Origin: Moringa oleifera
Taxonomy: Eukaryota; Streptophyta; Magnoliopsida; Brassicales; Moringaceae
DNA: 64,000 bases
Direction of reading: 5' to 3'
NCBI GenBank assembly: GCA_021397835.1
Contig: JAJFZO010000229.1
Location: 1,302,001-1,366,000, forward strand
Within the stretch, counting starts at the first letter, position 1. Each line of letters opens with the position of its first letter. Position numbers and translations under genes: made by a program. A model generated the notes under the pieces. The model was not told the origin of the DNA and searched no databases. It saw only the letters and a list, made by a program, of their open reading frames with translations. Positions 49,740-60,541 of this stretch are shown here, in pieces.

Positions 49740-50110
49740 TATTATTTTTCATTAAATTTTGACTTTGAAAATGTATTAAAAAAATTCTATTGATTGGTCC
49801 AAATTAAATTTTATTTAAAAAATTGTAAAAAAAAAAATTAATAATATTTTTATTGTTGAAATGTCTAAAAGATTAGTCAAATAAATTCTACATTTTATTA
49901 TAATTTTATTTTTAAAAAAGAAATAATTTTTTATAAATTTTCAAATTTTTAATAATATGATTTTTAAAAAACTATTTTCAGTAATTAAAAATTTTGAAAT
50001 TTTTTTGTTATAGTAACTTAAATATTTCTTTATATTTTTTAAAAAAACTTATATTAAAATTTATTATAAATATTTTAAATTTTTAAATGAGGTTTAATTT
50101 GAATAAAGTA
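49740..50110 (-). repeat. AT-rich element, reverse copy
   Basis: Reverse orientation relative to 50276-50661. Landmarks are AATATTTTTATTGTTGAAAT, AAATAAATTCTACATTTTAT and the GAAATTTTTTTGTTATAGTA block. It lies only about 160 bp from the forward copy at 50276, so the pair forms a large inverted arrangement. Confidence 0.6.
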
Positions 50111-50275
50111 AAACATTAGCGTTTATTTACAAATGTTTCGAAAGTCAAGATTTCTTTTAAAAAAGAAAACAAAACTAAGGTTTAAAATAATTTTTATTTT
50201 TATTTAAGTATTAATATGATAAATTTTAAAAATATTATTTTGAGTAAATATTATTTAAAACGTATTCAAATAAAC

Positions 50276-50661
50276 ATCGATTTATCATTTTAGATTAAAT
50301 TGAATTTTATTAAAATTTAAAAATTAAAAATATTCAAATCAAAAATCTTTTATAATGATTTAAAATTTTTCATAGATGTAAATGAATATTTTAGATTCTG
50401 TCACCAAAAAAAAAATTTAAAACTTTTTGAGTACTAAAAGTATATTTTTAAAAAAATTTACACTATAAAAAATTTAAAAACTTATAAAAAATAATTTATT
50501 AATAAAAAATTATTTAAATTTGAGGAATGAAATTAAAATAGAGTTTAGAATGTATTTGAGTAATTCTTTTAGGCATTTCAATAATCAAAATACCATTAAT
50601 TGTCTGCAGTTATTTTCATCAAGATTTAATTTAAATAAATTAATAAATAAAAATTTGATTG
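50276..50661 (+). repeat. AT-rich element, forward copy (reference copy)
   Basis: 386 bp, starting ATCGATTTATCATTTTAGAT and ending AAATTTGATTG. The ends are imperfect inverted repeats (TTTATCA...GATTAAATT against the reverse complement of AATTTAAATAAATTAATAAA). Used as the yardstick for the other copies. Confidence 0.6.
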
Positions 50662-51399
50662 AAGATGTTTTAAAAGTTAAGATTTGATTAGAGAGAACAT
50701 AAAACTCAATTTTTAAATTAACATTTATCTTATTTTTTGTAAAATATATAAAAAAAAAATAAGAGGATGAATATAATGAAAGTTTTCTTTTTCTGAAAAC
50801 TAGTTTTAGGATTCTAAAAAATAATTAAATTTTACTTAAAAAAACAATTAAGCATCAAGTAATTAATCGATAATATTATAATAAGAGAGTTTTAATTAGA
50901 CTTAGACTTCATTATAATCATTTTTGTTCGGGAGGGTCCAACTTATATTAAATGAAATATTATACAAATTAGACAAAACCCATTTGCGAACTTAGGTGAA
51001 CATATACAATTATTGATTATTACTTAATTAAGAAAATGATTAAACATTTCCTCCCATTGATTATTGCATAATTAGTGATCATACATCATTGATTTAAAAG
51101 TCAAACCCAAATGGAATCAATTTTTCATAGGTCTATCACAAAAATGTATGATTAATCATGTTAGATAACATGTAATTAACAAGTACAATAATAAGTACCA
51201 TGTAACATAAAAATTTAATGGAACTAGTGATAGCACAAATAATTTGAGTTTTTTCCTTTCTTTTTGGCATACTTCGAACTAAAATCAAGTTTTCATAGAT
51301 TCTCAAGAAAATCTATGAAAATAGAAAAAATTAAATCAAAGTAAAAGAAAAAGAAAACAATAAAATGTTAGGCTTTGCTTTAATTTGTTATTTTCATAG

Positions 51400-51835
51400 G
51401 TTATTTATTTATTTATTTTGAATTTTTTATTAAAATTGATGTAAAAAATAATAAATCAAACACTAACTTATTAATTTGATTTAAATTAAAATTTAGTTCA
51501 ATAACAATGAAGAATTAAAAGTATTTTTTATTAAAATATCTCAAAAATAACTTAAATAAATTTTATAATTCATTTTAAATTTGATCAAATTTAACTCACG
51601 AATTATTTTTTTTATTATTTTAAAAATTTTTAAAATTAAAATTAGTATTTTTAATATTCAAAATTTTTAATTTTTTTATATTAACTTGAATATTTTATTG
51701 AAAATTCTTTATACAATATCTTTAATTTAAATATTTTAATTTTTAATAAAATTTAATTTAATTAAAATTAATAAATTAATAAATTAAAATATTATATTTA
51801 ATAATATGAAATAAATATCAAAATTTTATATAATT
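51400..51835 (-). repeat. AT-rich element, reverse copy
   Basis: Contains TTAATTTGATTTAAATTAAA near 51475, the reverse-oriented core, and near 51820 the reverse complement of the outer terminus (TATATAAAATTTTGATATTT). It lies about 220 bp beyond the stop codon of the AMT1 gene. Confidence 0.55.
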
Positions 51836-52061
51836 TTATCTAAATTTTTACTAAAAAACTCTCAAATGATTAAATCAGTAAAAGTGATGAAATGTTAAAA
51901 AAAACAAAAACAAAACAAACGCGCGCACACAAATATCATATGTTTTAACGAAGCCAATTAACAATTCCTTCCGGGATTACAATTTTAAATTCTGGCACAA
52001 ATTAGGTCAAATTCCCCTAATTTGTTTTTTCTTTTTAATCAAGTGATGCACAGAGTTTTGA

Positions 52062-53343
52062 TCAAACAGCTGATCTTGGTGGTTGTGGATAATCAAGTGT
52101 GGGGCTTGCACTGGTGGGCTCAATCTTCCCCATCATCCCCCACGGCTTTATCGACGGATCATCTTCATCATGGTACACGTAAGCAAACCCTCCGTGCCTC
52201 GTCAGATCCATCCCCGCCGTCTCATCCTCCCTTGAGATCCTTAACAGTTTGATCTTATGGAGGCCATAGAACAGTGGGCCCATCGTCGCCGATACCCACC
52301 CTAATATCACCAATATCTGTATGATCTGTGCGGCCAAGAGCTTCCCTCCGCCGCCCATGAAGAGGCCGTACGGCCGGCCGGGTTGACCCTGGTAGACCTC
52401 ATTGACGTACGCCTCCTTTGCGAACAACCCTGTGAATAGCAGCCCCCACGCCCCGCAGCCGCCGTGCAATTGGGCTGCTTCCAGTGGGTCATCGTATTGG
52501 AGCTTCCGCGCGAGTAGGTTACACCCGATGAGAACCCATGCAGCTGCGAAGCCGCAGATGATTGCAGCCCATGGTTCTACCACGGCGCACCCGGAGGTGA
52601 TCGCAGCAAAACCCCCTAACAAGCCATTGCAAACGTCAATTACGTTCCAGTGACCAACTAGTAATCTCTTGCCAAACAGAGTAGTAAGCGCTGCTGTGCA
52701 TCCAGCCAATGTTGTGGTGACAGCTGTCCTTCCGACGGCGCTCCATTGTCCATAATAAGGACGACCATCACCGTATCCCTTCATGATGGTCAAAAACGAA
52801 CCCGGGTTAAACCCGTACCACCCGAACCACAGAAGAAATGAACCGAGCACGACAAGGGAAGCACTATGGCCTCGAAGAGCGACGGACCGGCCGGACCGGT
52901 CGAACCGGCCAATCCTGGGGCCTTCGATGACCGCACCCCACAAGCCAGCTATCCCGCCAACCATGTGAACCACACCCGAGCCGGCAAAGTCGATGACACC
53001 GGAGCCGAAGAGGAGGTTGTCGGGTCTGGTGGCGCTGGCCCAGCCGTCACTGGACCAGAACCAGTGGGAGACAATGGGGTAAACGAAGCCAGTCAAGAAG
53101 GAGGAGTATATGAGGTAAGCCACGAACTGGGTGCGCTCGGCGATGGAGCCGCTGGTGATGCCAGCAGCTGCAATGGCGAAAGCCCACTGGTAGAGGAAGA
53201 AGCTGTAGTCGAAGGAGGGTGACGGGACGTCCCGGAGGCCGAAGAAGTGACGGCCGATGAAGCCGTTGGAAGGGGAGCCAAAAGCGAAAGCAAAGCCAAA
53301 GAGGTAGTAAGAGAGAGCTCCGGCCGCGGCGTCCAGGACATTA

Positions 53344-53378
<35 letters not shown>

Positions 53379-53600
53379 TGAGCCGGCGCAGAGCATGGCA
53401 AAACCAAGCTGCATGGCGAAGACTAGATAGGCGGAGAAGAGCAGGTACGTGTTGTCTACAGCAAACGTGGCCTCGGAGAGCTTCGACGAGACGGCTGACA
53501 GGCGTGAGCAAAGGAACGCAGCAGCCTCCGTCGCGTTGACGTTGGTGCCTAAGAGAGGCGCTAGCTCGGCTGCAGAGCAGCTCATGACAGACGTAGCCAT
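52062..53600 (-). CDS. AMT1: High-affinity ammonium transporter AMT1 family, intronless
   Basis: 512 residues in one exon from ATG at 53598-53600. It matches plant AMT1 proteins (about 500-514 residues) throughout, with eleven membrane segments. Seen in the sequence: the N-terminal Cys-rich start, [20 protein letters not shown] at 50-69, the family signature [20 protein letters not shown] at 204-223 with pore His212, and LHGGCGAWG with the second pore His379. The C-terminal regulatory segment [12 protein letters not shown] holds Thr467, equivalent to the threonine whose phosphorylation closes the trimer in Arabidopsis AMT1;1. It takes up ammonium at the plasma membrane. The gene is much richer in G and C than its surroundings, which produces long antisense open frames. 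Overall it reads closest to AMT1;2 or AMT1;1, but the subtype is not decided. Confidence 0.97.
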
Positions 53601-53685
53601 GGCAGAGAACAGACAGAAGGAGAGAGAGGGGGAGAGAGTTGTGTGGAGGGAGAGAAATGCGAGCGTCTGTCGGGTTCCTGGCTCT

Positions 53686-53703
53686 GTTTACATAAATACA
53701 TAT
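53686..53703 (-). promoter_or_regulatory. TATA-like element of AMT1
   Basis: TATATGTATTTATG on the minus strand about 90-100 bp before the AMT1 start codon. It is followed by a CT-rich leader (GA-rich on the plus strand, 53610-53655). Weak but well placed. Confidence 0.35.
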
Positions 53704-53754
53704 AACACAGCCATTTCCTTTTTCTTTTTTTTTCTTTTTTTTTTAAACTTTTAA

Positions 53755-56700
53755 TGGAATATAAATTTATTATTTTTATTAAGTTTATTTATTGAACAGT
53801 TGTAAGTCGTGACATGTAATCATACTCACCAAGTCAATATTATTTTTAAAATTAAAAATTAAAAATTACAAACGTACTGTAAAGGAATCGAGGGAATCTC
53901 TACAGAAAAGGCTATTATATGATGCTCGGATTAGATACACAAAATTTATGAGCTTGACCTACGTATATGGCTCATCAATTTATTATTTAACAATGGATAA
54001 TATTGTAATTTTGTATGCCAAAACAGCATATAAATATATATTTTAAAATTATATAATGGATGCCATATTATTTTGAGTCATATTGGATCATAAATATTAT
54101 TTATTTTGAAATTAGTCATAAATTTGCTTTTTCATATAATAACATATTTACATAGTGTCAAAATTAACTCACTTCTTATGTTATTTCGTTTTACTATTTT
54201 TATAAGCTACATAAGATTTGGAATAAATAATATATAAAATTTTCATATTATTTTATTTTTATTAAAATTTAATATTTAAAAATTTACCAATCAAACCAAG
54301 AGCAAAACTAAACTTTTCAATTAAGGTAGTCTAATTTTTTTTAAAAAAATTTAAAGCAAAATTGCACTAAACTAAAAAATATAATGAGCTATTTTTTAAA
54401 TATAATTATTCACAACTTAAAATTTTTTTATGAAATCTTTACATTCTTTAAAAAATAAATGTTAATTAATTTAATAATACTTTTTAAATATAAATAATCA
54501 TACCATGTGTCCAAAAAAAATCATGTGCCAAAACTTTTTAATAAGTTCATAATTTGAAATTAATGATATGTTAAACTTAAATTGCATTCAAAAGAAGCTC
54601 TAAAATTTGTCAAAAGTAGTTATTTTCACCATGTAGATTATAAGTTGATATAATTTTTTATTGATTTATTAAAAATAAAAATATTCTTAATTCATTATGT
54701 TAATATTAAAAAAACCTGTAAATTATTTGCATAAGTCAGTTTAAAAGATAAATTCATGAAAATCAATATCCAAATAAAATAATATTAATTCCAACTTGCA
54801 GTAATATCTATAGGAACAAGAAGGCATCCAAGATGCAATTGAAGACTGTCCAGTTTCTTACCACAACAAGATTATAAAACTCATTTAATCACTGCATAAG
54901 TCACAAAGAGAAGACTCTATCACAAATCCTTCTGACATTACTCTATAAACATAAAAAAGCAATCAGGTCTCTGTGTTTTATGTGGGAGTTCATGAATCAA
55001 GATTTACCAAATTCAAAGATCTGGGATTTATTTAATCACTTGTTTAATTGTTAGCTGATGTAGATTATTGCATCTTATTGCCATTGAAACTGTCAAGCAG
55101 AGAATCAACACCTTTGTCTTTTTTTCTTTTCTTTTTCTCTTCAAGAAGCTCAGCATTGTCATTAATAATTGAGAGATGATATAAAAACACCCACGTCCAT
55201 ATGTTTTCCAATATTATTATTTCATGACTGTCCTATACCATACTAGCAATCACATAAACTTTTCTCAAAAAACATTTTACAAAATCAAGATACATTTAGA
55301 ATTTATATCGTATTTTTATTACAGGTAAGTAGTCGATGTGACATTTGTTTAGGTATTATTAATTAGAGTATTCAATTCAATAAATTAATTATTATATCTA
55401 AAAAGATATTTTTTGGGGATAAAATTCATATCTTTTCTACGATTATTATTATTATTTTTGGAAGTCACTCCTAAGATACTCAGGGTAATTCTCTTTGAAT
55501 GAGCTACTCATGCGTAAGAAGTACAACAGTGCTTATAAAGTCTAATGCTGTAATCTAGTAAATAAGTTTCAAGAATTTCTTCAAACACTTGGGCATTTGC
55601 AGAACTCCATGCATGTCTATAATTAGAAATGGCAAGAAATTTTTTCTGTTGAAAACATTTCTATAAAATCTGAATGGAGATCATTTTCGTCAGTTTTTGC
55701 TAAGAAGAAAACCTCTTTCGGTTCAGGTGGCATCTTAGGGAACAAATATTTCAATTTATGCAGTCTAGAAGATCAAATGTCACAGTTTCTAAGAAAGATG
55801 CAACCCAGGTGATTAAATTAATCTCAGTGATGATAATAAAACTAAAGAGCATGACTTCTCCCGTGAAGTTGCAGTCACTAAAACCAACAGAACTAGTAAG
55901 ATTTATTGCTTTTATAGATTACAAAATGGTATCGGTAGTGAACTAACAACCATAATTCCAATTAATGAACAAGAAGTCTCACCTAAAACCACAGTTATGC
56001 CTCATCAGATGGTGACAGCATCCTTGACCCTATACACACAGATGGCCTTTCACAAGTTGAAAATGTAAATCCTAAACAATTAACAAATCTATGCGAATCC
56101 TTAGATTTCATGTATGGCCAAGTGGCTGCATAATCTTTTATTCCCACAAGTATTACATCAATGGCGACATAACAACCATAGCTTGGATTATCAAATTGAA
56201 GCTCTTACTTGTCATGCTTCATCAGACAGCGACAACAATGCTTTTATGGCACAGAATTCTTCAATGGCAGGGCCAAGTTGCCGCAGCTTGTCCAGGTTCC
56301 TGTCAAGGGCAACAAATATTTAACAGTTTAATATACGTTAGATGAGAAGATTCTCACTGGATCATGAATGCAGCGTCACATCAACTTCACATATCAAGGT
56401 TAAATGTGTTTTCACAGAACAAATCATGGGATGCTAAATTACCTCTCAACATGAGCATATAAAGAAAATTGTCGATTTCCATGATATGGGAACAGCTGCT
56501 CTCCACTTTGAGAGGTGAAATGACTTCCCATATCATGACATTGACTCACTGGTACATTTGCGTATCCATTGGAAAATTGAAGCAGAGCTAAGTTTGCTGT
56601 GAAGTTTTCTAGAATGTCAGCAGCAATGAATATGATCTAAGTTGCAAGAAAGAATAACGTGCTTTTCAAACTAAAAATAACTTAATCTCGCCCCAGTAGG

Positions 56701-57113
56701 AAATCTGATCCTTTCTCAAAGCTCTGTTTCTTTTTCATTTTTTTTTTTCAGAAATGCTCCAGTAACATTCTGACCAGAAGTCAGACCTTTCAAACTTCAA
56801 ATTATTCACCTTCTCTGTTATGTATGCCAAATGAATACAAGAAGTAAAATTATCTTGTTATATAAGCACCGTAGGTTAATACACTTTGCTATTACAAAAA
56901 CAGAAGAAAACATGAAAACGACAGATGCATCAATTCAGACCAAGAGTTGAATCTCACAGGGCCAAATCAGTGACAGATAAATCGGGCACTGACATCAAGC
57001 ATTAGTAATTCCAGATCCCTTGAGATTACTTGTTAGTAAAACTCTGATACTTTGTGAATAAAATGGAAGTTATCCAATGCACAACCAGAACTATGATGAT
57101 GATAAGATGAAAG
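53755..57113. other. Intergenic region between AMT1 and the plastid protein gene
   Basis: 53755-54780 is AT-rich and empty. 54780-57110 has more balanced composition and a few short open frames (for example 55758-55946 and 56091-56345) without family resemblance. It may contain old transposon debris or the 3' UTR of the gene that ends at 57114. Confidence 0.4.
56480..56537. repeat. 58 bp imperfect hairpin with 13 bp perfect arms
   Basis: CATGATATGGGAA at 56480-56492 and its exact reverse complement TTCCCATATCATG at 56525-56537. Inside is a second 5 bp stem (CTCTC/GAGAG) around a short loop. It could fold as a small-RNA precursor or be a chance or transposon palindrome; no known miRNA was recognised. 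Confidence 0.5.
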
Positions 57114-59903
57114 TCATTGCTTCTTTGATGCAAGTTGTCTTCCAAGTAAGAGGAGTCCCACAGTAGTAAAAGCAGACAAGATGGTGGATGTATAACAAAG
57201 TGCAAGCAAAGCTCCCCTCAGAGACTGCATCCAAAAGTTATAAAGTATTAGTGCTTGGTAATGGCAAAATATCTAGTGAAATACAGTCAGATATTGTTTT
57301 CAGAAACCTTGGCTAGCAGCAAAGCATTGTCATTTGCATATTGCAATGAGCTCTCTGGAATGCTTTGGATGCCCTGAGCCAGTTCCCATGAGAGGATCCT
57401 AAATTTCAGATTTTGAAGACATTTCAAAGGTACTTCTTTAGACTTCTTGATTACTAATGAGTCAGTAAACTGTAGAAGATTAACAGCAAATAGATTATAT
57501 GTACCCAAAAACAAATCCAATGGCAGCCCCAATATTGGCCTTATCTGGTGTTACTTCAACCTGAAGATCTCCAAACTGCAGTAAGAAATGACATCTCTTA
57601 TTATTGTTCCCGACCAAATGGACCTGCATGAGGTAACATTTTTACAAGTAAAGCATTACGACCTACCTTCAGTACTCTGGCTTCACCCTTGGGTTGTTCA
57701 TCAGTTGCTGTAGGTACTGAACTTGCAGACAGAAATTCTCCAGCAGCAATCATTGCTTTTGAAATCTGTAATGTTTTGATAGTATTAAACAGTAATTATA
57801 GCTACAAATGTATATTACCAGTTAAATTGCATATTATATGAGGTGAACATCTACCATTCAGTATTCCACAAATGAAGCATGATAATCCAATTCATTATTT
57901 TTCAGTTCTCCACAGAGAATTCTTATAGCTACTTAATCATCTAATTTTAAGGCAAAAGAGAATGGGAGGAAACTTTTTGACAGATTTGCAGAACCTGACT
58001 TAAAACTCACACATATGTCTACATACACATGGATCTAAAAACATACTTTCAAGACAAACAAACTGTGAGGCATGTGTGAGATCATGCATTCATCTTATAA
58101 ATGCAAGTCATGTAAGATTAGTTTACAATGCCTGATCACTTATAAATGCACCTCATATAAGTGTTTTGGTACCCAAAATATCCAATCCAAGTGATGGGGA
58201 AAAAAATGCAGAACACAGGATGGTGTTGTTTTGGTCTTTTCAGTTTAAATATTGATGGAATTAACCCTTCTGTTAATGGCTTCAACCATGGAGGCTAAAT
58301 GAGAAGCAAAAACCTCAAGGGTGTATTCTGAATCTGCCCAACCACAAGGGGCTTATCTCCAGTTTCCTTAGTATTCCATCAACCAAACCACCCATTAGTT
58401 TTTCATCTAATCAAACACCCTTTACATTCAATGAATTTGTTAGCAAAAGATTTGCCAATGACAAAAAACAATTATAACAACATTAAGAGCAATCGCACCT
58501 ACTTCAAATTATGTCGGGTACCTTCTGTAATTCACCCTGACCATACTGCCCCATGGACTGGAACCTCCTTCCAGCTGATATTAAACGCTTGCCAAATGCT
58601 GAAGCAGCAAAAGGATGCAAATAAGCATCAGAGAAAAGAATGCCTCTAGAATGCATCCAAACACCAATTGCGTATGCTTCTGTTCTTGCCTGACTTAGCC
58701 CTCTCTGTCAAAGAGCCCTCCAACACAGGAAGCTTGCTTATTAAAGCACGCGAAGTCGATACATCAGCTAATTCCCATGCTCGAGAGAGATTTAACAATG
58801 TCTCACCCAGCTCTCGGCCACACTGAAAAGAAAATCATAGAAATTATCACACTGGAATTTCATTATTAGAAATCATGGATGGTTCTTAAAACAATGTTAT
58901 CAGAGTTCTAGAATGAAATCTAGAAGGTAGCCAGTAGAGGAATAACATACGTATAGCAGGAAGTAAAGACAATTGAATGGGATCACAATCGGTAGCCTTT
59001 GGTGTTCACATGCAGTTTGGTCAATTAAATGAGGTTTCAACATTCAGAGAGCTCGAAATTATGTTCTATCATCCATTGATATTACTAAATATCTTTACCA
59101 TATATCATATAAGCAATGAATATACTTAATCAGGCGAGCAGCATAGAAACTGAGAAAATAGAATTCATCGAAATCACGCATCACATCCTCATCAGTTAAT
59201 TTCAGAGGAAATTTAGTAGAACATATCAGTACTCCTTTTCCATGCTGATGTTCTCAACAATTTGATACAGATGAAGAAATTATTAAGAAAAGAACAACCT
59301 TAATTTCCTGTGAAGAAACAGAAAAGTAAGTGAAATTCACTGACCTCATCTATAACGGGCCCATTAGAGAGATCAAAAGCCGCATCGTTTAACTGCAACA
59401 TTACAGCACCAACAACTCCCTCAAATTAGAACATACAAAACCGACCAAGCTAGATATTGCATTATCACAAAAATTGTCCTGAAAATTGAAGAAAAAATCA
59501 TAAATGTTTTGCTTACATCTAAACGAAGATCACGCGGTAACTGAGTGAAGTAATCCGATGGAAGATCAAAACTATCCTGCATCAAGTACAAACATCATTC
59601 CAGGCCATTCAACTCCAGAACAGTATCACAGCGACATAGAGGTGCACATCCATAAGCAAAAAGATTATGGGTACTTACAGCGAGTTCTTGAAGGAGGGAT
59701 TGCGGGTCGGGTTCAAGGGATTTGGGGGAGTCCGATTCTGTGAGAGCAAATGGGACCACAAGAGGCTTTGATGAAACGCATTTTTTCACGGTAAAGGGTT
59801 TTATTGAGTTTAGGGGATGGATATGGTGGGGATTTGGGTTAAACAAAAGAGCAGGAGAGGAAGAGAGATTGATGAAAGATTGAAGAAGAGGAAGAGAAAC
59901 CAT
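57114..59903 (-). CDS. Unknown, probably plastid-targeted membrane protein, 9 exons
   Basis: Exons in transcription order: 59903-59679, 59576-59517, 59392-59345, 58822-58690, 58598-58522, 57765-57667, 57575-57505, 57398-57308, 57224-57114; 304 residues. Residues 1-55 are rich in Ser, Leu, Pro and Lys with almost no acidic residues, like a chloroplast transit peptide. The middle holds GRELGETLLNLSRAWELAD, then KRLISAGRRFQSMGQYGQGE (spliced across a GC-AG intron) and SKAMIAAGEFLS. The C-terminal part has a Gly/Ala-rich hydrophobic stretch (ANIGAAIGFVFG), LSWELAQGIQSIPESSLQYA and a final membrane segment (LALCYTSTILSAFTTVGLLL). The protein looks conserved and intact, but I cannot name its function. 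It lies 640 bp from the stop of CSL4 on the same strand. Confidence 0.85.
58684..58691 (-). other. Non-canonical GC splice donor in the plastid protein gene (intron 4)
   Basis: Exon 4 ends TCAG at 58690 and the intron begins GCAAGA; the acceptor is CTTCAG at 58604-58599. Joining there restores AKS|AFGKRL in frame, whereas reading through hits a stop 15 codons later. No GT nearby gives an in-frame join. Confidence 0.75.
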
Positions 59904-60541
59904 TTCTAGTGTTACCGAGTTCCCCTATTCAGTTGGCAACCACTGAAATTCTGATTTCTGGCAGTTTTGGAAGTTAGCTTCTATGGTTTTTATTAATCTT
60001 ATAGTTATTGGCGGGCCCTTCCCTCAGCAGATTTTTTTTCTATTGAATTGATTAAAAAAAAATACCATTATTTTGTCAATTTCAAAAAAATTATTATAAT
60101 TTTAATTAATCACCTCATGTGAAATTAAATAAAATATACTTATAAAAAAATACATTTAATATTCTTTTAAAAAATAAAACTAATGTTATATATGATTTTT
60201 ACTATTAAATTATCATGCATTACCAACATCTTTTTTGAAAATAGTAAAAATAATCAGTAAAAAAAAAAAAAAAAAAACTTGAACCTCGTTTAACATGTTG
60301 ACAGTAAGGAAAACAACTTCACATTGGAATTTAAGACAAGAAGCAAACATGTAATGAAATAAGTTTTCTGGTTCATTTGATTTAATAAGAAATGTCAAAA
60401 TTGTGTATATAATTGTGAGGTTGGGTGGCACTAAGAAAGACTTTCTTGCATGATAGACAATCAGAACAGGACTGTTTCTTCTCAGAACAACAAACTTGTG
60501 AGTATCAGTTCAGACTGGCAGCTTAGCTTCACTTTGTTTTG
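59904..60541. other. Spacer between CSL4 and the plastid protein gene
   Basis: The 150 bp next to 59904 has balanced base composition and should hold the promoter and leader of the plastid protein gene. 60050-60290 is AT-rich with a poly-A run, and 60300-60540 is probably the CSL4 3' UTR. No other gene seen. Confidence 0.4.

Noticed and set aside
52402..53341. Several open frames of 60-118 codons antisense to or out of frame with AMT1
   Set aside because: They follow from the high third-position GC of the AMT1 gene and show no independent family resemblance or start context.
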